DNA from: Parvularculaceae bacterium
GTDB lineage: Bacteria > Pseudomonadota > Alphaproteobacteria > Caulobacterales > Parvularculaceae
Reading direction: 5' to 3'
NCBI GenBank assembly: GCA_027080545.1
Contig: JALWRV010000268.1
Coordinates: 1 to 17,377, forward strand
Length of the DNA stretch: 17,377 nucleotides
Each line of letters starts with the position of its first letter. The first letter of the stretch is position 1. This document shows, one piece after another, positions 1-7,862 of this stretch. A model generated the notes under the pieces. The model did not search any database. It was not told where the DNA came from and saw only the letters and a list, made by a program, of their open reading frames with translations. Made by a program: the position numbers and the translations under genes.

Positions 1-120
1 GCGGAAAAGCGCGGCATTTATGGGGAGGCTAGCGTTAAGGAATGTAAGGATCTTATCGAAGAAGGGGTAGAGGTTGCCCCCATGGCCCCGCCCGCGATTA
101 AACCGGATAAGCTGAATTAA
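1..120 (+). CDS. 3' end of an unrecognised protein (partial)
   Basis: Frame 1 is open from the window edge to a TAA at 118-120, giving the last 39 residues of a protein that begins upstream. The visible part is mixed-charge (RGIYGEASVKECKDLIEEGV is a typical stretch) and ends in a proline/alanine-rich tail. I do not recognise the family and propose no function. Codon use looks like that of the neighbours. Its stop overlaps the stop of the minus-strand lipoprotein gene by four bases (117-120), so the two genes converge with no room for a terminator between them. Confidence 0.6.
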   Translation, partial: AEKRGIYGEASVKECKDLIEEGVEVAPMAPPAIKPDKLN

Positions 121-1484
121 CGTAGATCGCTGGCGGTGGTCGGGTTTTTCAGCAATGTTTCAAAAATGTCCCATGCGCTTTGATTGTCATCGGCCCGTTG
201 CTCGATATAGCGGCGCACCAAATCCTTGCCGAGGCTGTAATTGATGATGTAGGCGCGGTAAGTTTCATAAAATCTGAGGGATTGTTCCGCCCGTGCCCGG
301 GAAGCGGCGTGATATTTCATCAATAGGCTGATGGCTTGTTCCTTATCGATGTCGCCATCGAGATAGTGTCGGGCGACATAGATCGAAACATAGGACAGGG
401 TGCTGTCCGCTTGAGAGATTTTGTCATAGGCGCGGCCATCTTCAGGGTTCAGACCCGCAAGCGGATAAAGTGTTGTCAATTCAAAGGCCAAACGTTCCTC
501 GCCCGGAAAGGCAAGGTCGATTGCATAATTGGCTGATCCTTCGGCGAATAGACCGCTGGGAGAAAAGAGTGGGAATAGTTGGAACTCAAGCCAGCCATTT
601 TTCTTAATGAACTCATTTTCCACATAGAGATTCCACACATGGTGGCCGGGATAGCCCTCATGGCAACCGAGATCGAGGGCGCGGGTTATCATAAACGGCA
701 TATCCTGATTAACCTGTATCAGGGAGTGATTATTGCCCTGATAATAATTATAGGCTGACCAAGGTTTGTCTTTGACAAATTCCAGATCAAAGCGTTCATC
801 GGTGGGTAGGTTATAATGCGCCTTGGTGCGGGCGCGACATTCTTCAATGGCCGCTTTCATCACGATGGGGATCTTGTCTTTGGGGACATAAAGGCGTTTG
901 CGCATGGCTTCTAAGCGCGTGCCCAACTCACCCGTTCCGGACACGGCCTGGTCTAGATCAGCCAGTGCTTTATCAAATGCTTCTAGTGTGTAGCGGGGGG
1001 GAATGGCGTCATAAATAATGGCGGCTTCTTCATCAAAGCGAAGTTTTTCGCCCCGAGCAAGGCGCATACGCCCGATCATGGCGGTGACATTTTTTTGCAA
1101 CAAGGCCAGTCGGGCTTCCTCACCCCTTTTGGGGGTCACCAAAAACAGGCCAGCCAAAATGGAAGAGGCTTCTGCATATTGGTCTTCTAAAGTCATTTTA
1201 GATTGTTCGGCCGCGCTTTGCCATTCTGTCGGTCCTGTGTACGCATCCACATAATCTTTATCGATGCGTCCGAAAACCAGCGCCAGTTTGACGTAGCGCT
1301 CGGCCAATAGATCAATATTTTCATCGGCCATAATCGTAACAGGATCATGGCTCGGCCTGTTGTTTGCCTCTGGTGTTGATATGCAGGCAGTTAAAAAGAT
1401 GAGGGCAAGAAGCAAGGGGCCGATAGGGCGAAAATAACGCTCGCGCTGATGGGGTGGTTTATGATTTACGAAATACATAGGCAT
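117..1484 (-). CDS. DUF885-family zinc metallopeptidase-like lipoprotein
   Basis: A 455-residue protein with a lipoprotein signal: a basic N-terminus, a hydrophobic run at about 21-31, and a lipobox LTAC with the lipidated Cys at 34. The residue after it is Ile, so outer-membrane sorting would be expected by the E. coli rule. The body matches the DUF885 family. It has HEGYPGHH at residues 275-282, where this family usually shows an HExxPGHH-type motif, and a downstream EGSANYA (Glu315) that resembles the second zinc-ligand region EGWAxYxE. A zinc-dependent peptidase of the gluzincin type is therefore likely; the substrate is unknown. It starts 8 bases after ubiG ends and is probably co-transcribed with it. 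A second ATG two codons downstream could also be the start, since only a weak GAAAAG precedes the first. Confidence 0.82.
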   Translation of the reverse strand: MPMYFVNHKPPHQRERYFRPIGPLLLALIFLTACISTPEANNRPSHDPVTIMADENIDLLAERYVKLALVFGRIDKDYVDAYTGPTEWQSAAEQSKMTLEDQYAEASSILAGLFLVTPKRGEEARLALLQKNVTAMIGRMRLARGEKLRFDEEAAIIYDAIPPRYTLEAFDKALADLDQAVSGTGELGTRLEAMRKRLYVPKDKIPIVMKAAIEECRARTKAHYNLPTDERFDLEFVKDKPWSAYNYYQGNNHSLIQVNQDMPFMITRALDLGCHEGYPGHHVWNLYVENEFIKKNGWLEFQLFPLFSPSGLFAEGSANYAIDLAFPGEERLAFELTTLYPLAGLNPEDGRAYDKISQADSTLSYVSIYVARHYLDGDIDKEQAISLLMKYHAASRARAEQSLRFYETYRAYIINYSLGKDLVRRYIEQRADDNQSAWDIFETLLKNPTTASDLR

Positions 1485-1492
1485 CTTTTCGG

Positions 1493-2260
1493 TTAACGCG
1501 AGCGGGCTGTGAGGCGGGCAGGCTCTGGCTTGCGGGCCACCAACATATAATTGACTGAATAATCATCCGATATGTGCCAGCGATCCGATAGGGGGGAATA
1601 GGAAACCCCATAAGGTGGGTCGACATCGCATCCGGCTTGGCGCAAATTTTCACTGGCCAGTTTGGGGGTGACAAATTTACGCGGATCATGGGTGCCGGGG
1701 GGTAGCCAGCGCAAAATATATTCTGCGGCAATCTTGGCGCTGAGCAAAGCCTTCAGGGTGCGGTTGATGGTTGCCATCAGCAACAAGCCGCCGGGGCGCA
1801 CCAAGGAAGCAGAGCTTTGCAAAAATAGAGAGACATCTGCCACATGCTCGACCACTTCCAGATTCAAGACCACATCAAAGGGCTCAATATTGGTTTCGAT
1901 CAAATCTTCTACAGAAGTGTGGCGATAGTCGATAGACAGTGCCGATTGTGCCGCATGAACCATGGCGGTTTTGATATTTTTTTCTGCGGCATCGATAGAA
2001 ATCATCTGGGCGCCTAGGCGTGCCAATGGTTCACTGACCAAACCACCGCCGCAGCCAATATCAAGAATACGCAAGCCAGCAAGACAGGTGCGGCTGCTAT
2101 TGTCTCGGTCAAATTGCGCGCAAATCTGGTCGCGTATGAACCCCATGCGGACGGGGTTAAATTTGTGCAAAGGACGGAATTTGCCATTGGGGTCCCACCA
2201 TTCGCTGGCCATGGCGGTGAATTTATCAACTTCGCTTTGATCTATGGTGGTTGCGTTCAT
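1493..2260 (-). CDS. ubiG: Ubiquinone biosynthesis O-methyltransferase UbiG
   Basis: A 255-residue class I SAM-dependent methyltransferase of the usual UbiG length. UbiG performs both O-methylation steps of ubiquinone synthesis (2-polyprenyl-6-hydroxyphenol and 3-demethylubiquinol), acting at the inner membrane. The family signature begins near the N-terminus (VDKFTAMASEWWDPNGKFRP, residues 11-30). The SAM-binding motif I is LDIGCGGG at 66-73, followed by the acidic end of strand 2 (SID, ~88-90) and NLEVVEHV. The C-terminal part carries the GTHDPRKFVTP stretch typical of UbiG. The gene is divergent from lysC, with 242 bases between the starts, and is followed by the lipoprotein gene on the same strand. 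The ribosome binding site is weak (GAAAG). Identification is secure. Confidence 0.96.
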   Translation of the reverse strand: MNATTIDQSEVDKFTAMASEWWDPNGKFRPLHKFNPVRMGFIRDQICAQFDRDNSSRTCLAGLRILDIGCGGGLVSEPLARLGAQMISIDAAEKNIKTAMVHAAQSALSIDYRHTSVEDLIETNIEPFDVVLNLEVVEHVADVSLFLQSSASLVRPGGLLLMATINRTLKALLSAKIAAEYILRWLPPGTHDPRKFVTPKLASENLRQAGCDVDPPYGVSYSPLSDRWHISDDYSVNYMLVARKPEPARLTARSR

Positions 2261-2367
2261 GCTTTAGCTTTCAATCTGCATTGTTATCATGTGCGGGGGG
2301 TCATTATGGGTGCCCATTTGCTTAAGGCCTTTTTACAGCCAGCCCCGCGCAAAGACCAGCCTCATGG

Positions 2368-2399
2368 GGGGTTGCTTGCCTATCAGGCACAAGCACCCT
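2368..2399. promoter_or_regulatory. Strong hairpin in the ubiG/lysC divergent region
   Basis: The arms GGGTTGCTTG (2369-2378) and CAAGCACCC (2390-2398) pair over nine base pairs with one bulged T. A further CC/GG pair can form inside, and a G-T pair outside. It lies between the divergent starts of ubiG and lysC, about 105 bases before the lysC start. No T-run follows it on either strand, so it does not look like a standard intrinsic terminator. It could be a leader element of lysC, an operator, or a structural part of either 5' UTR. I saw no convincing sigma-70 promoter that would settle this. Confidence 0.45.
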
Positions 2400-2502
2400 A
2401 AATCTGCGGGCAGCCCTCAGAAAATAGGTCGAAAAATCACCCATAACCGCCTGAAAAACCTGCTATCCTAAGGGCTCACCAAGACGCAAAGACGATTATA
2501 TC

Positions 2503-3858
2503 ATGAGTAAACCGCAAAACCAGTCCAGCCCCCAGAAAGCATCGGTGTGTGATGGCACCGATGGCGGGTCGCAGCGCATTGTGATGAAATTTGGTGGCAC
2601 CTCGGTCGCTGACCCGGAGGCTATTGAACGGGTGGCGCGGTTGGTGGGGGCGGAAGCGGATAAAGGCAATGGGGTCGCGGTGGTGGTCTCGGCCATGGCA
2701 GGGGAAACCGACAGGTTGGCGGCGTTGGCCGATGGTTTGAGCGATATGGGGGCGGTGCAATCGCAAGACTATGACATGGTATTGGCGGCGGGTGAGCAGG
2801 TTAGCGCTGGTCTGGTGGCGCTGGCGCTCCGGCGTATGGGGTTCAAAGCCCGCAGTTGGGCCGGTTGGCAAATTCCGATTATCACCGATAAGGATCATGC
2901 CAAGGCCCGGATCATCCATATTCCTGAAAACCCATTAGGGGCGGCGATTGATGGCGGCGAGATTGCCATCATTGCCGGCTTTCAAGGGATCAGCGAAGAG
3001 GGCACCATCACCACATTGGGGCGGGGGGGCTCTGATACCAGTGCGGTCGCTATTGCGGCGGCGTTGAAGGCGGATCGTTGTGATATTTATACAGATGTAG
3101 ATGGGGTTTACACCACGGATCCGCGTATCGAACCCAAGGCGCGGCGGCTTCGCTCCATCAGTGGTGAAGAAATGTTGGAAATGGCCTCTATGGGGGCTGG
3201 TGTGTTGCAGACCCGCTCGGTCGAATTGGCGATAAAAGAGGGGGTCACGATTTGTGTGCGGTCCAGTTTTGAGGCTCCCTTAAAGACGCCCGATGAAACG
3301 TCTCAGCCGGGGACTTCCATCGGGGAGCCTCAGGGCAATCTTGCGGATCGTTTGGAGCAGCACATTATTACCGGTGTTACCCCGGACCATAAGGCGGCGC
3401 GTATTTCTGTCATGTCGGTACCAGATTTGCCGGGCCGGGCGGCGCTGATTTTTCGTGCCCTTGCCGATGCCAGCATTAATATTGATATGATTGTGCAAGC
3501 CCCGTCACGCATTAACGGCTATGCCAATATTTCCTTTTCTCTGGAAGAATCCGACCTTGCTCGGGCGCAGGAAATATTGGCGCATCAAAAAGAGATTATA
3601 GGCTATCAAGCCCTGCATGCGGATCGTTCGGTCAGTAAAATTTCTGTCATAGGGATTGGCATGAAAAGCCATGCAGGGGTCGCGGCGACCATGTTCGAGG
3701 CGCTGTCTAAACATAATATCAACATTCACAATATCGCCACATCGGAAATCAAAATTTCGGTGCTGATCGAGGCGCAGTATAGCGCCCATGCGGTGCGGGT
3801 ATTGCATGAGGCTTATGGCTTGTCCGACGATGAAATAAGCATCGGGGAGAGTGGTTGA
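2503..3858 (+). CDS. lysC: Aspartate kinase (aspartokinase)
   Basis: A 451-residue aspartokinase, which phosphorylates L-aspartate with ATP to give 4-phospho-L-aspartate, the entry to lysine, threonine, methionine and diaminopimelate synthesis. The kinase domain starts with IVMKFGGTSVA (residues ~26-36). It contains the nucleotide-binding stretch GRGGSDTSAVA, then TDVDGVYTTDP. Two ACT domains follow, at about 305-375 (LPGRAALIFRALADASINID) and 385-450 (SHAGVAATMFEALSKHNINI); these are the usual allosteric sites for amino-acid feedback. Alphaproteobacterial homologues normally begin just before the MKFGGTS strand, so the first ~25 residues are an extension. GTG/ATG at 2581/2584 are alternative starts, and the 2503 ATG lacks a clear Shine-Dalgarno. 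The gene overlaps ptsP by one base. Confidence 0.95.
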   Translation: MSKPQNQSSPQKASVCDGTDGGSQRIVMKFGGTSVADPEAIERVARLVGAEADKGNGVAVVVSAMAGETDRLAALADGLSDMGAVQSQDYDMVLAAGEQVSAGLVALALRRMGFKARSWAGWQIPIITDKDHAKARIIHIPENPLGAAIDGGEIAIIAGFQGISEEGTITTLGRGGSDTSAVAIAAALKADRCDIYTDVDGVYTTDPRIEPKARRLRSISGEEMLEMASMGAGVLQTRSVELAIKEGVTICVRSSFEAPLKTPDETSQPGTSIGEPQGNLADRLEQHIITGVTPDHKAARISVMSVPDLPGRAALIFRALADASINIDMIVQAPSRINGYANISFSLEESDLARAQEILAHQKEIIGYQALHADRSVSKISVIGIGMKSHAGVAATMFEALSKHNINIHNIATSEIKISVLIEAQYSAHAVRVLHEAYGLSDDEISIGESG

Positions 3859-6143
3859 TGGCCTCACACTATCAAAGCCCCTATTTGCGCGAGGACAGTT
3901 CTTCACCACGCATTTTAATGAAGCGGTTGCGCGAGATTATGGCGGAGGATAATTCCGCGCAAGCCCGGCTTGATGAAATAACCCGCGCCATTGCTTTTAC
4001 CATGATCGCGGATGTCTGCTCTATTTATTTGCGCCGTGTCGATGACAGGCTGGAGCTTTATGCGACCATTGGCCTCAACCGTGAGGCGGTGCATCAAACC
4101 CGTTTGGATTGGGGGGAGGGGCTGGTTGGTCAAGTGGCAAAAACCGGGCAACCACTTAATCTCGATCGGGCACCGGAACATTCTGCCTTTTCTTTTCGGG
4201 CGGAAGTGGGTGAGGAAGATTTGCAGTCTTTTCTCGGGGTGCCGATTTTGCGCACCGGCAAGGTGATTGGGGTTTTGGTTATCCAGAACCGCCAGCAACG
4301 TCTCTATAGAGAAGAAGAGGTTGAGGCGGTGCAATTGGTGGCAACCATTCTTGCAGAAATTGTTGCGGGTGGTGATTTGCTCGAAGAGGCGGACAAGGCA
4401 GACCTTGAGCAATTATTGCAAAAGCCTGAGCATTTTCATGGCAAGCCCGTTGTTTCCGGGGTTGTTATTGGCACCGCGGTGCATCATCAACCGCCGCCGC
4501 CTGCGCATAAAATTTTTGCAGATAGCGTGCCCCATGAAATGCAACGGCTTGAAGAAGGATTGGCTTCTTTACAAAAAAATATTGATGTATTGATTGCCAA
4601 GAATGAACAGCTCTCTGGGGTATCGCGAGAGGTGTTGGAGGTCTATCGCCTGTTCGCTTATGACAAGGGATGGCGCAAACGGTTAGAAGAAGCGGTGCTG
4701 TCTGGTCTGTCTGCGGAATCCTCGGTGGAGCAGGTGCAAAATGAGAACCGTAAGAAAATGCGTACGGTTAAAGACCCCTATCTGCGCGAGCGTATCCATG
4801 ACCTTGATGATTTGACCCGCCGCCTGTTGCGGATTCTCACCGGTCAGGGCAATGGGGACCAGCTTGAATTGCCTGATGAAGCGGTGCTGTTGGCTGACAG
4901 TTTGGGGCCGGCGGAATTACTTGATCTTGATCGCGAAAAGCTGCGTGCCTTGATTTTGGCGGAAGGGTCGGACAATTCGCATATCGCTATTGTTGCCCGG
5001 GGGCTGGATTTGCCGATGGTGGTGGATTTGCCGGACGTTGTCGAGCGGGTGCATGATGGAGATCAGATTATCGTTGATGGACAAAGCGGTGAAGTGCATG
5101 TGCGCCCCCCCGCCGAAACGCTTGCCATCTATCAGTCTAAACGCGAATTTTTTGCTCAATCGCAAGCGGAACTAGCTGCAGAGCGGGCTTTGCCCAGCGT
5201 ATCGAAAGACGGGGTTGCTATCTCGTTGCACATGAATGCGGGGTTGCTGGTGGATTTGCCGCATTTACACTCGACCGGAGCGGAGGGGATTGGTCTTTTT
5301 CGTACGGAGTTGCAATTTTTAATCGGGAATAATTTGCCAACTTCAGCCGAGCAGGAAAATATTTATCGCACCGCGTTGGAGCAGGCGCAGGGCAAGCCGA
5401 TTATTTTTCGCACCGCTGATTTGGGGTCTGACAAGGCCGCCGATTATATGCGGCTGGACCGGGAAACCAATCCGGCCATGGGGTGGCGGGGGGTACGCAT
5501 GAGCATTGATCGCGAAGGGTTGATGCGACCGCAATTGCGGGCCTTGCTGTCAGCGGCGGGGGGCAAGGAATTGAACATTCTTCTGCCTATGGTCACGACG
5601 GCTGAAGAGGTTTTAAAGGCCCGTGAAATTATTGATAAGGAGATCGAGCGGGCCCGGCGGAATGATCGTCTATTGCCGACAAAGATAAATGTTGGCGTGA
5701 TGATCGAGACCCCGGCGGCTGCGTGGCGCATTGATGATATTGCCCGCTATGCTGATTTTCTTTCCATTGGTGGCAATGATATGGCGCAGTTTTTTTTCGC
5801 AGCCGATCGCGAATCCGCACGGCTTTCCAACCGTTATGACAGTATGCATCCGGCCTTTTTGAGCTTTATGAAAATGGTTGCCGATAAGGCGCGTTATAGC
5901 GGCAAGAGCCTGGGCTATTGTGGGGAGCAAGCAGCCGATCCGCTGATGGCGATGGCGCTGATCGGGATTGGCATCTATCGATTATCGGTGCCTGCCCCGT
6001 CCATCGGTCCGATCAAGCGGGTGATACGGGCCATGGATGTGGGGCATTTTCGGCAATGGTTGGAGCCAAAATTGGCCTTGGAAAGCCGTTCATTGCGCCC
6101 GCAAATGTTAACCTATGCGCTGGAGCAAGCGCTTCCGCTGTAA
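3858..6143 (+). CDS. ptsP: PTS-Ntr enzyme I (phosphoenolpyruvate-protein phosphotransferase PtsP)
   Basis: A 761-residue enzyme I of the nitrogen-related phosphotransferase system. It takes phosphate from PEP and passes it to NPr (PtsO/HPr-like) and then EIIA-Ntr (PtsN). Neither partner is in the window. Domains in order: an N-terminal GAF domain (~20-160), the PEP-utilising N-terminal region (~170-290), the mobile phosphohistidine domain with His375 in DNSHIAIVAR, and the PEP-binding barrel (~430-720). The barrel shows EGIGLFRTE, GWRGVR, GVMIETPAAA, SIGGNDMAQF and CGEQAADP (catalytic Cys). Small departures from consensus are DNSH for xTSH, LGSDK for IGGDK and CGEQ for CGEM; no catalytic residue is lost. 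ATG 3858 overlaps the lysC stop (TGATG) behind a GGGAGAG ribosome site, implying translational coupling. A TTG at 3855 is an unlikely alternative. Confidence 0.96.
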   Translation: MASHYQSPYLREDSSSPRILMKRLREIMAEDNSAQARLDEITRAIAFTMIADVCSIYLRRVDDRLELYATIGLNREAVHQTRLDWGEGLVGQVAKTGQPLNLDRAPEHSAFSFRAEVGEEDLQSFLGVPILRTGKVIGVLVIQNRQQRLYREEEVEAVQLVATILAEIVAGGDLLEEADKADLEQLLQKPEHFHGKPVVSGVVIGTAVHHQPPPPAHKIFADSVPHEMQRLEEGLASLQKNIDVLIAKNEQLSGVSREVLEVYRLFAYDKGWRKRLEEAVLSGLSAESSVEQVQNENRKKMRTVKDPYLRERIHDLDDLTRRLLRILTGQGNGDQLELPDEAVLLADSLGPAELLDLDREKLRALILAEGSDNSHIAIVARGLDLPMVVDLPDVVERVHDGDQIIVDGQSGEVHVRPPAETLAIYQSKREFFAQSQAELAAERALPSVSKDGVAISLHMNAGLLVDLPHLHSTGAEGIGLFRTELQFLIGNNLPTSAEQENIYRTALEQAQGKPIIFRTADLGSDKAADYMRLDRETNPAMGWRGVRMSIDREGLMRPQLRALLSAAGGKELNILLPMVTTAEEVLKAREIIDKEIERARRNDRLLPTKINVGVMIETPAAAWRIDDIARYADFLSIGGNDMAQFFFAADRESARLSNRYDSMHPAFLSFMKMVADKARYSGKSLGYCGEQAADPLMAMALIGIGIYRLSVPAPSIGPIKRVIRAMDVGHFRQWLEPKLALESRSLRPQMLTYALEQALPL

Positions 6144-6165
6144 GAAGATATCTCGCCTTATCTTC
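6144..6165 (+). other. Hairpin just after the ptsP stop
   Basis: GAAGATA (6144-6150) and TATCTTC (6159-6165) form a seven-base-pair stem with an eight-base loop, starting at the first base after the ptsP stop codon. It is followed by GGGGTCGG rather than a T-run, so it is more likely a 3'-end stabilising or Rho-assisted element than an intrinsic terminator. The rest of the gap to the next gene is AT-rich and holds a second small stem (GGGCT 6316-6320 with AGCCC 6329-6333). I see nothing else in it. Confidence 0.4.
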
Positions 6166-6392
6166 GGGGTCGGAGGAAAAGGGGCAATTAACCGTTTTCT
6201 TGATCAATCAGCGGCCCCATTAACCTTGGCGGCTCAAAAAAAATGATGAATAAGGCTAGAAAACCAATATTTCGGCCAGAACTGGCATTATTTTGGCATT
6301 GGTTGGGGGAGAAGGGCTTAACTTTTAGCCCTGATCAAGGTTAAACTTTAACAGTGGGACAGTCTGTTCGTGGGTCCCCAGGGGTTTGGGTC

Positions 6393-7724
6393 ATGTCCGG
6401 TGTAGCGGATATCGTCAATATGGAAGAAGAGCGCTCTAAACGGGCGCCCTTAGTGTCTGCTGATTATCCTCATGCAGGCGCAATGTTGCAGGCGGCCCGT
6501 GAGGCCATGGGCTTCTCCTTGGAGGATGTCTCCACTGCCACCAATATCAAGCCATCCCATCTCAAAGCCATTGAAGAGATGGATCTGATACAATTACCGG
6601 CGGCGCCTTTCACCACGGGGTTTGTCAAAGCCTATGCGTCTCATGTGGAATTGCCGGTAGCCCCGCTGGTTGAGCGGTTTCGCGAAGAAGCCGGCTGGGT
6701 AACCAGTACCCAAGTGCCAAAAATAGAGATTAAGCAGCCGCAGGATTTAGGCCCCGCGCGGGAAATGTCCCTGTTGGCGGTAATCGCGATTATTGTTTTC
6801 ATTCTTTGGGCGGCGTGGCAGGTGACGAGGCCGGGCACGAGTTCCGGGCCCGTGGATCTTGACGGCTATCCGATAACGGAACGCCCCACAGATGCGCCAG
6901 CCGAAACCTATTCGGTCGCCAATGAATTGCCGGAAAATGTTTTGAGCAAGCAAATGGCCGATATGGCGGTGACCATACGCAACACCACACTCGACCAAAT
7001 GACCAAGGCACCAACTAGTTTGTCGGACGATCAAGAGACCGCCCCGGAGATTGAGATGGGGACTGAGAATGTGGGTACGGCTCCCGTGTCGGAAAATATC
7101 TTGCCTGAGGAAACAGAGTCTTTGCCTGATATGGCAGCCAATGGTGCCCCAGAAAATGTCGCTCAAGAGTCAGAGGCTGATGTAATTGATAATAATGACG
7201 CGACCAATAGTGAAACCGCCAATCTTTCGGCTGAGGATTTAGTGAATGGAGATTTAGTGCCCCCTGAAACCGTGGCCGATCGCCTCAATGCAGAAAGTCT
7301 TGCAGTGGAAAACGATCCTGCCATAGATGAAGAAATCTTGCTTGAGGATAATGTGGCAGACGAAAATGACACCGGTTTGATTGCCGAGGTGGAGGCACCA
7401 ACGATTGGCGAGCCAAGTCCGGTCGAGACATTTACGCCCGCCCAACCGGTAATCGTCGCGGCTGTTCCGGTGACTAAAATCAGCCCGGTCTATCCCAACC
7501 GCTGTTCGCGCCGCGCAGGACCGCGCGAAGAGGTGACGGTGGGCTATGATATCAGCCCGGCCGGTCGGGTGATCAATGCGCGGATTATTAGCAGCACCAA
7601 TGATTGCTTTAATCGTGCAGCCATGAATGCCATTGGTCGCTGGCGTTTTCAGCCGGCCACCAAAGATGGGGTGCCGGTGTCAGCGAATGGGCGCGCCACC
7701 AATTTTGCTTTTGCGTTGGAATAG
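6393..7724 (+). CDS. RodZ-like HTH membrane protein with a C-terminal TonB domain
   Basis: A 443-residue single-pass membrane protein. Residues ~29-96 form a RodZ/YfgA-type helix-turn-helix (AGAMLQAAREAMGFSLEDVS, then FTTGFVKAYA, equivalent to the FLRGYIRSYA segment of E. coli RodZ). Residues 125-144 are a transmembrane helix. About 150-360 is a long acidic, low-complexity linker. The last ~80 residues look like a TonB C-terminal domain: VYPNRC, VGYDISPAGRVINARIISST, then FNRAAMNAIGRWRFQP, with two cysteines that could form a periplasmic disulfide. RodZ normally links MreB to the envelope and ends in a different periplasmic domain (DUF4115). The position directly upstream of ispG supports a RodZ origin. 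I chose ATG 6393 because AGGGG lies eight bases upstream; GTG 6354 and ATG 6420 are alternatives. Confidence 0.85.
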   Translation: MSGVADIVNMEEERSKRAPLVSADYPHAGAMLQAAREAMGFSLEDVSTATNIKPSHLKAIEEMDLIQLPAAPFTTGFVKAYASHVELPVAPLVERFREEAGWVTSTQVPKIEIKQPQDLGPAREMSLLAVIAIIVFILWAAWQVTRPGTSSGPVDLDGYPITERPTDAPAETYSVANELPENVLSKQMADMAVTIRNTTLDQMTKAPTSLSDDQETAPEIEMGTENVGTAPVSENILPEETESLPDMAANGAPENVAQESEADVIDNNDATNSETANLSAEDLVNGDLVPPETVADRLNAESLAVENDPAIDEEILLEDNVADENDTGLIAEVEAPTIGEPSPVETFTPAQPVIVAAVPVTKISPVYPNRCSRRAGPREEVTVGYDISPAGRVINARIISSTNDCFNRAAMNAIGRWRFQPATKDGVPVSANGRATNFAFALE

Positions 7725-7745
7725 AGCCCTAAAAATAAGCATTTA

Positions 7746-7803
7746 CCCCAATCAAAAGCTTTTCCCACCCTTAAAAAGGCTGGTATGGGGCTTAAAAAAG
7801 CCC
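7746..7803 (+). promoter_or_regulatory. Leader region before ispG with competing stems
   Basis: Two pairings share the same G-run. CCCCA (7746-7750) can pair with TGGGG (7786-7790), enclosing an AGCTTTT/AAAAGGCT stem. Alternatively GGGCTT (7788-7793) pairs with AAGCCC (7798-7803) around a four-A loop. Only one of the two can form at a time. The second stem is followed by TATCTG, not a T-run, so termination there is doubtful. This is a structural observation only. Confidence 0.3.
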
Positions 7804-7862
7804 TATCTGCGTGGATAGAAAGATTTGGCCCTAGCTATCAGGGGTTGAAGGGTAGATGTCTC

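Noticed and set aside
2261..2502. Lysine riboswitch or classic sigma-70 promoter in front of lysC
   Set aside because: No lysine-riboswitch core pattern is apparent. TATCCT at 2464-2469 has no acceptable -35 partner at the right distance.
2476..2919. 147-codon minus-strand ORF opposite the lysC start
   Set aside because: The composition is typical of an antisense shadow (His, Arg, Pro rich), and lysC coding is unambiguous on the other strand.
3915..4412. 165-codon minus-strand ORF opposite ptsP
   Set aside because: It lies wholly within the GAF region of ptsP and shows no family motif.
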